Shown here: piece by piece, positions 1 through 8,278 of the stretch
How the letters are laid out: each line of letters starts with the position of its first letter
Numbering within the stretch: position 1 is the first letter of the stretch
From: JBBSZK01 sp964428325
GTDB taxonomy: Archaea; Nanobdellota; Nanobdellia; Pacearchaeales; GW2011-AR1
NCBI GenBank assembly: GCA_964428325.1
Contig: CAYRXU010000005.1
Span: 1-42,437 of the forward strand
Reading direction: 5' to 3'
Length of the DNA: 42,437 bases
Notes under the pieces: generated by a model
The model's database searches: none
Told to the model about the DNA's origin: nothing
The model's input: the letters and a program-made list of their open reading frames with translations, nothing else
Position numbers and translations under genes: made by a program

Positions 1-37
1 GTTTGAAAACATTCTCTCTTTAAAACCATAGCGGTGA

Positions 38-982
38 TTATGGGCCGATCACAAGCGTATCGATATCAAGACCGTGAGTTCGGTTTACTGCCTCGTGCAA
101 TTCAGCGTATTTGTCCGCTTCTCTCAATGTCTGACCATATCGCTCAAGAAACTTTGTGGCGCGTCCTAGTTTAGCTTCGCTTTTATTGAAGTAACCTACA
201 AGATGAAGAGCTCCGTGAGACGCAAGGTATTCTCTTGACCACGCGTTTGGATCTTGAGCATAAGCGACAGCTCGCGTAGGGTCTTTTGAGTTATCGCGCA
301 AGAAATCGCTATCGACAGAGACGAAAGAAGTCACTTCCACATCTTGTTTGGCCAGCATCTCTTCTCCACCTTGCCGTCTGCTAACAATTGCTACGAGGTC
401 ATTTACGAATGCTCCTCGTTTGCGTAGCATCGGAACCCAGCCACGAGAACCCTGCTCTGTACGGGTATGAACACTCGAACCTTCAGTGATCAAATCAACA
501 ACGTGCAGGACTCGTATTCCTGCGAGATTCTCTCGAGAGCGAAAGTCTTGATAAGTAATGTGAACATCTACTTTTTTATCTGCCTCACCATCTTTATACA
601 ACGATACGTGGGGCAACGAAAGCCTCAATGCAACAGGGCCCGAGAAAATCCAATCTCTCCTCTGCCCTCCTGATATGGCATACAATTCTTTATTCCCGTC
701 TCTCTCCTTCAACTTAGTCCAAGCATGCTCGGCAGTGATGTCAACCACATTTCTAAAATGTCCATTTTCTCTCATCTGTTTTGCAGCGTGTCGTAGCATA
801 GCGCCGGCATCCCCTCCATATTTTTCCCATTCTCCTTTATCGCCCAGCAATTTTTCAGTATTAACATAATAGATGCCAAGTTCCCCAGAAGTTAGAATCG
901 CAGGTTCATCCAAATCAGAATAAGCTCCTGTAGCGATGAGTGCTTCAGCAATCTTATCTCTTTCAGCTTTAGATATGCTCAT
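38..982 (-). CDS. Orotate phosphoribosyltransferase-like PRTase
   Basis: Type I phosphoribosyltransferase-like protein of 314 residues. The PRPP-binding loop is recognisable as HVVDLITEGSSV, which resembles the family pattern of hydrophobic residues, two acidic positions and T-x-G/S. An upstream ISGGQRRDW segment resembles OPRT-like proteins. The usual D-D pair is reduced to a single D followed by L, so the PRPP site is not canonical. The protein is about 100 residues longer than a minimal OPRT. It probably handles a nucleobase or a nucleotide precursor, but the substrate cannot be read from the sequence. A TATA-like box about 26 nt before the ATG supports this start. It lies downstream of nrdJ on the same strand, 55 nt away. 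Confidence 0.6.
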   Translation of the reverse strand: MSISKAERDKIAEALIATGAYSDLDEPAILTSGELGIYYVNTEKLLGDKGEWEKYGGDAGAMLRHAAKQMRENGHFRNVVDITAEHAWTKLKERDGNKELYAISGGQRRDWIFSGPVALRLSLPHVSLYKDGEADKKVDVHITYQDFRSRENLAGIRVLHVVDLITEGSSVHTRTEQGSRGWVPMLRKRGAFVNDLVAIVSRRQGGEEMLAKQDVEVTSFVSVDSDFLRDNSKDPTRAVAYAQDPNAWSREYLASHGALHLVGYFNKSEAKLGRATKFLERYGQTLREADKYAELHEAVNRTHGLDIDTLVIGP

Positions 983-1037
983 AAAAAGACCAAAACAAAG
1001 TTATATTAAAATCTATAGCACCAAACAAAAGTAGCAA

Positions 1038-3863
1038 TTATTCTCCGCAGCCACTTCTCGAAGTATTATTGCAACTCGTGCACGTGATAGCGCAATTACC
1101 AATGCGCTTAGCAGGTCCGCCACACAATGGACATACAAGACCTTCATTACCGAAGTCTTTGATAGTCTTTTGCTCTTCTTTCACATTAGCGGTGTCAGTC
1201 ACTGTTTCAACTTCAAATTCCATAGGTCCCGCACTTTCGCCAAAGTTGTTCAACATGAACTGGGATACGTAGTCGACAATAGATGAAGACATGCGGATCT
1301 TCGGCATCCTTCCATCAAGTTCTCCGCCCTGTTGGTTCTTCACGAATCCAGCTGGCTCAAACTTCGAGTGTCTAAACTTACTGAAAAGAACATCAGCAGG
1401 GATACCATACTGCAGATTCAACGACACAGAGGTAGCCCATGCGTCCATAAGGCCTCGGATAGTCGATCCTTGTTTGTGCATTGTCACGAAGATCTCTCCT
1501 GGCTTACCATTATCATAAAGTCCTACCGTCAAGTAACCTTCATGACCGGCAATATCAAACTTGTGAGTCATGCTCTTTCGTGTCTGGGGCATTCTCGTGC
1601 GTTCGCTGAATGTCGTCTTATCTTTTGACTCGCCCTTCTTGACCATTTCGCCATCAGTCTTCTGTGTATTAAGCGGCTGGCTTCTCTTCGAGTTCTCGCG
1701 ATAGATAGCGACTGCCTTCAATCCCTGTTCCCACGCGAAAACATATGTATCGGCAATATCATCAACAGTAGAGTGCTCAGGCATATTCACAGTCTTACTA
1801 ATTGCACCCGAGATAAATGGTTGGCATACGCCCATCATTTTAATGTGTCCGCGATGATGAATATAACGCTTACCCTTAGCTGCCTTGAAAGCACAATCAA
1901 ACACATCCAAATGTTCCTCCTTCAACCCAGGGGCGCCTTCAATCGTATCATTCTTGTCAATGAAATCAACAATAGCTTCGATTTGTCCCTCGTTGTAACC
2001 AAGTGTTCTCAACGCAAGCGGTACACTTCTATTAACAATCTTTAACATGCCTCCGCCAGCAAGAACCTTATACTTTACAAGAGCAATATCTGGCTCAATG
2101 CCTGTCGTATCACAATCCATCATGAATGCAATAGTTCCCGTTGGAGCAAGCACAGTCATCTGTGAGTTTCTGAATCCAAACTGTTCTCCAAGTTTAACGG
2201 CCTCATCCCAGCAGTCCCATGCCTCATTAACAAGGTATCGCAATTCGGATGGCATCTTATTTACTTCAATCTTCTTAACAGCATCACGGTGCATGCGCAT
2301 GACTTCAAGCATCGGTTCCCTATTTTTTGCAAAACCTGGGAATGGCCCAACACTTCGAGCGAGTTCCGCGCTAGTTCTGTAAGACTCGCCACCCATAATT
2401 GAAGTTATAGCTGCAGCAACAGCACGACCTTCGTCGGAGTCGTACGAAAGACCCAAACTCATCAAAAGGGCTCCAAGATTAGCATAACCCACACCGAGAG
2501 GACGATAATCTCGTGAGTTTCTGCAGATCTTTTGTGTTGGATAGCTTGCTCCATCAACAATAAGATCCATCGAGATAGAGAAAGTCTTGACAACGCGTCT
2601 GAACTTCTCAACATCAAAGCGACCATCATCAGTTCGGAACTTCATTAAGTTGATAGAAGCAAGATTACATGCGCTATCATCGAGGAACATGTATTCGCTA
2701 CATGGGTTTGAAGCATTAATTCGACCAGTATTCTTTGATGTATGCCACGTGTTAATAATCGTATCAAACTGCATACCTGGATCTCCACATACCCAAGTTC
2801 CTTCAGCAATCTTGCGAAGAACTTCTCTGGCCTTAAGTGTTTCACATACGCCAGGTTTGGTCACAAACTTAGTCTGCCATTCACCATCACGCTTAACCGC
2901 TTGCATAAACTCATCTGGCGCCCTAACTGACATATTACAATTCTGGAATGAAATACTATTGTAGGCATCTCCATTCATGCCTCCAGCATAACCTTGCTCA
3001 ATAAGTGCCCAGGCTTTTTTCTCTTCTCTTTGCTTAGACTCAATAAAGTCGATAATATCAGGATGATCAACATTCAAGATTTCCATCTTAGCTGCTCTTC
3101 TAGTTTTACCGCCAGACTTGATAATTGCCGCATAAGCATCATAACCTTTCATGAATGAAAGAGGTCCAGAAGGTCTTCCCCCGCCGGTTAATTTCTCTCT
3201 CGAGCTTCTCAGAGGTGAACGATTCGTACCAGTACCAGAACCTGCCTTGAACAAGTTAACTTCCGCAACCTGTACTTCCATAATAGAATCAATATTATCA
3301 GTAATACCTTGAATGAAACAAGCCGAACACTGAGGTCTGTCTTCTCCCTTATGGGCATGGACTATAGTATCAGTCGCAGCGTCCCACTTCCAAGCACCAA
3401 CTCCTCCAGCTTGTAAATCATACTCATTTATACCCGCATTAAACCAAACAGGAGAGTTAAATACTGCAAGCTGGTTCAAACATATGGCTGCAACTTCATC
3501 TTGCAACTTATTACTTGTTTCCGCATCAAAATATTTCTGCAATAGTGCTTGTCTACCAATAAAACGAGCAACGCGCCCAACAAGTTGCTCAGCGCTATTT
3601 TCTCTTTGATTTTTCGCTTGATCTCCCCAGAAATACTTGCTCGCAACTACTTTGATGGCAAGAGGAGACCAGAATTCAGGCCTTCTGACATTAGGCTGTA
3701 CGAAAATAACTTGCCCTCGATCATCAGTCACCTTAACTTCTTCAGAGACCCAATTGATAGGATTTCCATAAATATCAAACTCAAAAGGACTCTTTCCTTC
3801 ATACGTGAAAAATCGCTCAAAATGGAAAGGCTGATTGAGAGATGCAGAAGCTTTGGATTCCAT
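1038..3863 (-). CDS. nrdJ: Adenosylcobalamin-dependent ribonucleotide reductase (class II)
   Basis: Reduces ribonucleotides to deoxyribonucleotides using B12. The 941 residues carry the class II hallmarks: FNSPVWFNAG and CSACFIQ in the N-terminal half, the SGSGTGTN loop, the finger-loop NPCSEY, and APTGTIA near the substrate phosphate site. The C-terminus ends in a cysteine cluster (C911, C914, C924, C928, C931, C939) of the zinc-ribbon type that regenerates the active-site disulfide in NrdJ proteins. It starts one base after the nrdR stop codon, so the two genes form an operon and are expected to share NrdR control. Length is normal for the long class II form. No sign of inteins or frameshifts was seen. 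Confidence 0.96.
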   Translation of the reverse strand: MESKASASLNQPFHFERFFTYEGKSPFEFDIYGNPINWVSEEVKVTDDRGQVIFVQPNVRRPEFWSPLAIKVVASKYFWGDQAKNQRENSAEQLVGRVARFIGRQALLQKYFDAETSNKLQDEVAAICLNQLAVFNSPVWFNAGINEYDLQAGGVGAWKWDAATDTIVHAHKGEDRPQCSACFIQGITDNIDSIMEVQVAEVNLFKAGSGTGTNRSPLRSSREKLTGGGRPSGPLSFMKGYDAYAAIIKSGGKTRRAAKMEILNVDHPDIIDFIESKQREEKKAWALIEQGYAGGMNGDAYNSISFQNCNMSVRAPDEFMQAVKRDGEWQTKFVTKPGVCETLKAREVLRKIAEGTWVCGDPGMQFDTIINTWHTSKNTGRINASNPCSEYMFLDDSACNLASINLMKFRTDDGRFDVEKFRRVVKTFSISMDLIVDGASYPTQKICRNSRDYRPLGVGYANLGALLMSLGLSYDSDEGRAVAAAITSIMGGESYRTSAELARSVGPFPGFAKNREPMLEVMRMHRDAVKKIEVNKMPSELRYLVNEAWDCWDEAVKLGEQFGFRNSQMTVLAPTGTIAFMMDCDTTGIEPDIALVKYKVLAGGGMLKIVNRSVPLALRTLGYNEGQIEAIVDFIDKNDTIEGAPGLKEEHLDVFDCAFKAAKGKRYIHHRGHIKMMGVCQPFISGAISKTVNMPEHSTVDDIADTYVFAWEQGLKAVAIYRENSKRSQPLNTQKTDGEMVKKGESKDKTTFSERTRMPQTRKSMTHKFDIAGHEGYLTVGLYDNGKPGEIFVTMHKQGSTIRGLMDAWATSVSLNLQYGIPADVLFSKFRHSKFEPAGFVKNQQGGELDGRMPKIRMSSSIVDYVSQFMLNNFGESAGPMEFEVETVTDTANVKEEQKTIKDFGNEGLVCPLCGGPAKRIGNCAITCTSCNNTSRSGCGE

Positions 3864-3864
3864 A

Positions 3865-4305
3865 TTAATGCACCAGCTCCTTTATCTCTTTCTTGAAATC
3901 AGAAACATCTGTGAAATCTCGGTATACCGAAGCAAATCTTATGTAAGCAACACTGTCGACCTTTCTTAGTTCATTAGAAACAAGCTCTCCTACCACGCCA
4001 GTGCTAACTTCCTTTCCTCTTTTACGTAGTTTCTCCTCAATTTTTGTTATCATTTTTTCAATGTCTGCATCACTTACAGGTCTCTTTTCACAAGCCCTCA
4101 TGATGCCAGTCTTAATTTTCTCGCGATTAAATGCTTCCCTTCGACCGTCTTTCTTCACAACACGCATCTCACTCCACTCCACGTTCTCCCGCGTGGAAAA
4201 TCTCTTCTCACACTTTAAGCACTCGCGTCTTCTTCGCGTTGCTCCATCAATATCACGCTTATCGGTAACCTTCGTGTCAGCGTGCGAACAGTACGGGCAA
4301 AGCAT
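3865..4305 (-). CDS. nrdR: Transcriptional repressor NrdR
   Basis: Nucleotide-sensing repressor of ribonucleotide reductase genes, 146 residues, the usual length. The N-terminal zinc ribbon has C3-x2-C6 and C29-x2-C32 with the arginine-rich RRRREC stretch between them that contacts DNA. Residues about 48-136 form the ATP-cone that senses ATP versus dATP. It is the first gene of an operon with nrdJ (1-nt spacing). Two NrdR-box palindromes lie just upstream, so it very likely regulates itself and nrdJ. NrdR is classically bacterial; its presence with its operator in this archaeal context is noted in the findings. Confidence 0.96.
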   Translation of the reverse strand: MLCPYCSHADTKVTDKRDIDGATRRRRECLKCEKRFSTRENVEWSEMRVVKKDGRREAFNREKIKTGIMRACEKRPVSDADIEKMITKIEEKLRKRGKEVSTGVVGELVSNELRKVDSVAYIRFASVYRDFTDVSDFKKEIKELVH

Positions 4306-4323
4306 GTAACCCCTTTGAAATTA

Positions 4324-4339
4324 ACACAATCTGTTGTGT
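4324..4339. promoter_or_regulatory. NrdR box 1 (proximal)
   Basis: A 16-bp imperfect palindrome, acacaatctgttgtgt, matching the known NrdR-box pattern acaCwAtATaTwGtgt closely. It lies 19 bp upstream of the nrdR start codon. The second box is 16 bp further upstream, so the centres are 32 bp apart, about three helical turns, which is the spacing known for NrdR operators. Confidence 0.88.
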
Positions 4340-4355
4340 CTCACTCAAGAGCGCG

Positions 4356-4371
4356 ACACAATATATTGTAT
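4356..4371. promoter_or_regulatory. NrdR box 2 (distal)
   Basis: A 16-bp element, acacaatatattgtat, nearly perfect against the NrdR-box consensus. It pairs with the box at 4324-4339 at 32 bp centre-to-centre. It sits between the candidate TATA box and the nrdR start, so bound NrdR would block initiation. Confidence 0.88.
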
Positions 4372-4396
4372 TATTAGTTGTTTATTTTCTTTCATG

Positions 4397-4404
4397 TATT
4401 TAAA
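4397..4404 (-). promoter_or_regulatory. Candidate TATA box of the nrdR-nrdJ operon
   Basis: On the minus strand this reads tttaaata, a good archaeal TATA box. Initiation about 25 nt downstream would fall near 4374, immediately before the two NrdR boxes. The AT-rich distal NrdR box could itself act as the TATA element, so this assignment is inference. Confidence 0.5.
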
Positions 4405-4431
4405 CATTTTTGTTTTCTAGAACACAGATTG

Positions 4432-4449
4432 TTTTCTTTATAAAGAAAA
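4432..4449. repeat. Perfect 18-bp AT-rich palindrome
   Basis: The sequence ttttctttataaagaaaa reads the same on both strands. It lies in the 226-nt divergent region between nrdR and the DUF5652 gene. It could be an operator, or just a low-complexity coincidence. No function is assigned. Confidence 0.5.
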
Positions 4450-4531
4450 ATTGTTTTTTCAAAATTTTTTTTCATTAATCGGAACTTTACTGGCAACATA
4501 GTTATATAAAGAAATCTACTTTCAAGAGATA

Positions 4532-4777
4532 ATGAGTATTGCTTTGACTGATATCGCTGCAGAAGCAGGCCTTCCAATCTGGGCAATTGTCCTTGTCTTG
4601 CTATGGACTCTAGCCTGGAAAGGTGTCGCGTGGTGGAAATCTGCTCGTAAGGGACATATTATCTGGTTCATTCTATTCTTCTTAATCCACACAATGGGAG
4701 TATTAGAAATCGTCTACATATTCTTATTCTCAAAGCTGAATTTATCTTCGACAAATAAGGCGAAGAAAAAGAAGTAA
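4532..4777 (+). CDS. Small two-helix membrane protein, DUF5652-like
   Basis: An 81-residue membrane protein with two predicted transmembrane helices (about residues 14-31 and 42-66) separated by the basic loop WKSARKGHI, and a lysine-rich C-terminal tail. The pattern W-K-G-V-A-x-W-K-x-A-R, then W-F and an N/H-T-x-G-x-x-E segment, matches the small DUF5652 family as I remember it. Function is unknown. A TATA-like tatata at 4503-4508 lies 26 nt before the ATG, supporting this start and a leaderless mRNA. The next gene starts one base after its stop codon. Confidence 0.8.
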   Translation: MSIALTDIAAEAGLPIWAIVLVLLWTLAWKGVAWWKSARKGHIIWFILFFLIHTMGVLEIVYIFLFSKLNLSSTNKAKKKK

Positions 4778-4778
4778 C

Positions 4779-5003
4779 ATGAACACAAAATTCAAACGCC
4801 ATCAACCTGTTAAACTTCTCGCAACTCCGAACGAAGATGATGTCGAGCCCTATGCAGATCCTCCTATTGCAATCACAAAAGGGATGAAAGGCACGATAAA
4901 CATTCTTCTTCCAAATGGAAGATATCACGTACGTATTTCCGACGACGATGGAAATGAAATTGCGTACGTCGCCATGGATGAAGAGCAGTTACAGGCAATC
5001 TAA
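4779..5003 (+). CDS. Small SH3-like (DUF4926-like) hypothetical protein
   Basis: A 74-residue acidic protein. The second half has the pattern of a small beta-barrel of the SH3/KOW kind: a G-M-K-G-T-I turn, then YHVRI, GNEIAYV and a final EEQL. This resembles DUF4926/DUF4314-type proteins, but I cannot place it firmly. It follows the DUF5652 gene with a single spacer base, so the two are co-transcribed. No signal peptide or membrane helix is visible. It meets the epimerase gene tail to tail, 6 nt away. Confidence 0.7.
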   Translation: MNTKFKRHQPVKLLATPNEDDVEPYADPPIAITKGMKGTINILLPNGRYHVRISDDDGNEIAYVAMDEEQLQAI

Positions 5004-5009
5004 GAAATT

Positions 5010-5921
5010 CTAAGCTACTGTGAGCGCGCCACTTGCATGATACTTCGAAACCCCTTCCTCTAAGGTATATCTTGGCTTGAATCCGATTGCTTTTTCAGCG
5101 CGAGTCATATCGCATTCTGTGTGTGTTTGGAATCGAGGCGAATGAGGATTAACTGGCAGGTAATCGATAACTCTTTGCGTGCCCATTACTCTCTGCACAT
5201 GCGCCACCATATCGTTAAAGGTGTTGGCTCGGCCACTTCCACAATTAACGATATCACTTCTCTTTGTTTCGGCCGCGCGTAAATTGGCTTCGACAACATC
5301 ATCGATGTAAATAAAGTCTCTCTGCTGCTCTCCTCGCTGAAATATTCTTGGGTTATGTCCTTCTTTGAGTTGCTGTGCTACTTGGTAAACCATGCTGGCC
5401 ATCGCTCCCTTATGGCTCTCCCCCGGTCCGAACACATTGCTGTAGCGAAGTCCGACAACTCGCGAGCATCCTCTCCGCATTATCCCTCTGATTGCTTCAT
5501 CCAACTCCAACTTCGATTCACCATACACATTAACTGGAGATTCACCTTGACCCTCGACAAAAGGGGCTGGACTCTTTCCATACACGGCGCACGAAGAGGC
5601 GTATACGACTCTGGCATTTGTATTCGTCAGTGCCTCATTGATAAATTTCGCCGCCTCGTCTCTATTAATTCTCATCATTAGTTCTCTATCTTGCACACGC
5701 GTATCAGTAATAGCTGCCTGATGAAATACTGCTTCAACATCTCGTACTTCTTTCCAATCAACCTCATAGAAAGGTGTTCCCCGAAAGACGAGTCGCGGAT
5801 GATCTGGTAAAGTTTGCTCACCTGAGGCGCCAAGTGCAATAACTGTGTGGCCGTCCTGAAGTAATCTCTTGATGAGATTCGATCCGATAAATCCTGTGGC
5901 TCCGGTTACAAGTGCTATCAT
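5010..5921 (-). CDS. NAD-dependent epimerase/dehydratase, heptose-epimerase-like
   Basis: Extended short-chain dehydrogenase of 303 residues that probably epimerises a nucleotide-activated sugar for surface glycans. The Rossmann motif GATGFIG is at residues 7-13. The catalytic Y133-x3-K137 pair is in VYGESK, preceded by the YASSCAVYG segment. The GLRYSNVFGPGE and HKGAMASM segments resemble ADP-glycero-manno-heptose 6-epimerases more than UDP-glucose 4-epimerases, but substrate assignment is inference. A purine-rich stretch lies just upstream of the ATG, and a TATA-like box at about 28 nt supports the start. Confidence 0.85.
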   Translation of the reverse strand: MIALVTGATGFIGSNLIKRLLQDGHTVIALGASGEQTLPDHPRLVFRGTPFYEVDWKEVRDVEAVFHQAAITDTRVQDRELMMRINRDEAAKFINEALTNTNARVVYASSCAVYGKSPAPFVEGQGESPVNVYGESKLELDEAIRGIMRRGCSRVVGLRYSNVFGPGESHKGAMASMVYQVAQQLKEGHNPRIFQRGEQQRDFIYIDDVVEANLRAAETKRSDIVNCGSGRANTFNDMVAHVQRVMGTQRVIDYLPVNPHSPRFQTHTECDMTRAEKAIGFKPRYTLEEGVSKYHASGALTVA

Positions 5922-5966
5922 AGTGTTTTTCTCCTTTGGGCACCTTAAATAGTTTCTTGTGATTTA

Positions 5967-7070
5967 TTATCTTCTTAGAACTCGTATTCCTTTCTCAAGA
6001 GCCTTCAAAAGCACATCACATCCTTTCTTACTCGCATCGGACGGCAGTGTAATGCGTATCGATCCTTCGCTCTTTTTTTTATCGAGCCCTATGGCCTGCA
6101 AAACATGGTCTTCTTTCTCCTTACGCGAATCACACGCGCTTCCAGTTGATACATACAGCCCTCGTTGTGATAAAAACGCAGCAAGTGCCCCGGCATCAAC
6201 CCTATTGAAAGAAGCATGTACATTATTATACAATCTTTGCTTTTTTGCCCCATTAATAACTCCTCCCATTCTTTCAATCTCTGCAATGACATAATCTCTC
6301 AAATCTTCCACGCTCTTCTTACTCGTCTTCCTCATTTCATAAAGTGCTGCGGCAAACCCAACTGCTCCCGCAACATTTTCTGTGCCGCCACGCATGCCTC
6401 TCTCTTGCCCTCCTCCAAAAATAAGCGGTTTGATCTCAACACCTTCTCTAACATACAGAAAACCAATTCCCTTGGGTCCTCCGAGTTTATGCGCTCCCGC
6501 GGAAAGCAAATCAATATTCATGGCTTTCACATCGATCTTCAACTTTCCAAAAGTCTGCGCAGCATCAGTGTGGAAGAGCGTACCATGCTCTCTACATATT
6601 TTTCCGATTGATGCGATATCCTGCACACTCCCAATGACGTTATTTGCATGCATCACAGAAGCAAGTGCAACATTCCGCACAATTTTCTTCACACTATCCA
6701 TTTCAACAATTCCCTCACTATTTACTGGAATAATCTTCACTTGTTTTCCCTCTTTACGCAACTGCATAGCACATTCCGTGACCGACGCATGTTCAACTGC
6801 AGAAACAGCGATGCTCTTATTCTTTACCCCAAAGAGCGCCCAATTGTTTGCTTCAGTAGTTCCGGATGTAAAATAAATCTCATGGGGCTTTGCGTTTATC
6901 TCGCGAGCAATCTCTTTTCGTGCTTCCTCAAGCACCGCGCGCGCTTTTTCTCCCTCGGTATGGAACGAATTAGGATTAGCATAGTGGGTTGTGAGATAGA
7001 GTTCCATCGATTTAGCAACATGCTTGCTCACAGATGTTGAAGCGGCAGCATCGAAATAATAGGATTTCAT
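5967..7070 (-). CDS. Cysteine desulfurase (NifS/IscS family)
   Basis: PLP enzyme that removes sulfur from cysteine for tRNA thiolation or Fe-S clusters. In its 367 residues, H94 stacks on PLP, D169 (HTDAAQ) binds the pyridine nitrogen, K195 (AGAHK) forms the Schiff base, and C313 (STGSACDS) carries the persulfide. GGGQERGMRGGTEN is the typical family segment. No IscU scaffold gene is adjacent, so I cannot tell whether it serves clusters or tRNA thiolation. A TATA-like box at 7092-7097 lies about 24 nt before the ATG. Confidence 0.95.
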   Translation of the reverse strand: MKSYYFDAAASTSVSKHVAKSMELYLTTHYANPNSFHTEGEKARAVLEEARKEIAREINAKPHEIYFTSGTTEANNWALFGVKNKSIAVSAVEHASVTECAMQLRKEGKQVKIIPVNSEGIVEMDSVKKIVRNVALASVMHANNVIGSVQDIASIGKICREHGTLFHTDAAQTFGKLKIDVKAMNIDLLSAGAHKLGGPKGIGFLYVREGVEIKPLIFGGGQERGMRGGTENVAGAVGFAAALYEMRKTSKKSVEDLRDYVIAEIERMGGVINGAKKQRLYNNVHASFNRVDAGALAAFLSQRGLYVSTGSACDSRKEKEDHVLQAIGLDKKKSEGSIRITLPSDASKKGCDVLLKALEKGIRVLRR

Positions 7071-7111
7071 ATTCTATTTACTATTTTCTGATATATAAGT
7101 CCGACGTCAGG

Positions 7112-7119
7112 CTTAAATA
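7112..7119 (+). promoter_or_regulatory. TATA box of the DUF2238-like gene
   Basis: The sequence cttaaata is centred 25 nt before the ATG at 7141. This favours that ATG over the in-frame TTG at 7123 and implies a leaderless transcript. Confidence 0.6.
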
Positions 7120-7140
7120 AACTTGTTTCTTAGGGCAATT

Positions 7141-7734
7141 ATGCATCTTAGCTTCGAGAAAAAAAGGTGGTTAGTAGTAGGTCTCTTCCTAGCCCTCCTT
7201 ATAGCGCTTTACACTTTCAAGAACACGTCATTCCTTATCCGTACACTTTCAGCGATGTCTCTCATCGCTTTCTTCTACGCTGTTGACCATTACTTCAACA
7301 TCAGATTCATGTTTCATCATTATCTATTCATCTTCATCATTTCCATAACTGGTTTTATGCTCAGCCCTCTCTATTTCATTTATCCTAGCTTTGACAAGAT
7401 ACTCCACTTTGTCTTACCTTTTCTTTACGCGTCTATCATTTTCTTCCTGATTGCACGCCTCAAGCTAAGCAGACGCTGGGACCTTGTCTTCACCTTCTTT
7501 GTAATAGTTGGCTCGCTAGCATTATTCGAGCTGGGAGAATATGCTCTAGACCTTCTATTCGACCTTAAGCTTCAAGGAGTATTTCTTTGGAACCAGGACG
7601 GTAGTCAAAAGTTCGACATCATCTTGGACAGAAACGATGATACCATGATGGACTTGGCTCTTGGTACATTGAGTGCGGCACTTTACAGTGGAATAAGATT
7701 AGCGAGATTCTGGTTTAATCGGAAGAAGCGATAA
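7141..7734 (+). CDS. DUF2238/YjdF-like integral membrane protein
   Basis: A 197-residue membrane protein with five or six hydrophobic helices. Two conserved-looking polar clusters, SFDKILHF and ALFELGEY, followed by a DDTMMDLALG segment, resemble the DUF2238 (YjdF) pattern of a D-x-x-x-H-F motif, W/F-E-x-x-E-Y/W and D-x-x-x-D. The molecular function is not known. I chose the ATG at 7141 over the TTG at 7123 because of the TATA box 25 nt upstream. Its 3' end overlaps the converging thioredoxin-like gene by 20 nt. Confidence 0.75.
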   Translation: MHLSFEKKRWLVVGLFLALLIALYTFKNTSFLIRTLSAMSLIAFFYAVDHYFNIRFMFHHYLFIFIISITGFMLSPLYFIYPSFDKILHFVLPFLYASIIFFLIARLKLSRRWDLVFTFFVIVGSLALFELGEYALDLLFDLKLQGVFLWNQDGSQKFDIILDRNDDTMMDLALGTLSAALYSGIRLARFWFNRKKR

Positions 7735-8101
7735 TTGCACAGCTATTTGACAGTTCATCAAGTTCTTTGTAAGTTTTTATTCCGTAATACAGATTACCTT
7801 CAATTTCCCATGCTGGCACACTTCTCAATCCCTGACATTTGTTAGCGCCGCAAGTTATACGAGGCACAACCTGATAAGCCCCTTCTCCAAGAATACTCCT
7901 CTGCTTTTCACAATCAGCACAATCAGCCGTTTCATATAGCACTCCTCCATTGTCCTTGAGACAATGAGCAAAAGCCGCCTTCTGGTCTTCTCCAAGTACA
8001 TACCCTGTCGCTTTGGAGAACCAATCACTAAACAGATAGAATCCCACAATCAAAGCTAATACAACTCCTGCAGTAAACATTACCCTGACTCGTGGTTCCA
8101 T
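7715..8101 (-). CDS. Membrane-anchored thioredoxin-like protein (VKOR-associated type)
   Basis: A 128-residue protein with one N-terminal membrane anchor (about residues 8-25) and a thioredoxin-like domain facing outside. C61-x2-C64 (CADCEKQ) is the redox pair. C84 and C89 and the cis-proline segment VPAW (P97) follow, then GNLYYG and a final ELSNSC. This order matches the thioredoxin-like domain fused to VKOR proteins, but no VKOR gene is visible here. It probably helps disulfide formation in the cysteine-rich secreted proteins of this genome (inference). The ATG at 8101 lies about 26 nt from a TATA-like element; GTG and TTG codons upstream are less likely starts. Confidence 0.75.
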   Translation of the reverse strand: MEPRVRVMFTAGVVLALIVGFYLFSDWFSKATGYVLGEDQKAAFAHCLKDNGGVLYETADCADCEKQRSILGEGAYQVVPRITCGANKCQGLRSVPAWEIEGNLYYGIKTYKELDELSNSCAIIASSD

Positions 8102-8140
8102 CACCAACTAAGCGCAGCTTCACTTATAACCGTTTCTCTT

Positions 8141-8240
8141 NNNNNNNNNNNNNNNNNNNNNNNNNNNNNNNNNNNNNNNNNNNNNNNNNNNNNNNNNNNN
8201 NNNNNNNNNNNNNNNNNNNNNNNNNNNNNNNNNNNNNNNN
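8141..8240. other. Assembly gap (100 N)
   Basis: A run of 100 N between the thioredoxin-like gene and lemA. The round size suggests a placeholder of unknown true length. Sequence on both sides looks intergenic. Confidence 0.99.
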
Positions 8241-8249
8241 TTCACAACC

Positions 8250-8257
8250 TTTATATA
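8250..8257 (+). promoter_or_regulatory. TATA box of lemA
   Basis: The sequence tttatata is centred about 25 nt before the lemA ATG at 8279, consistent with leaderless transcription. Confidence 0.6.
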
Positions 8258-8278
8258 ATCCGTCACGCAAGATAGCGT

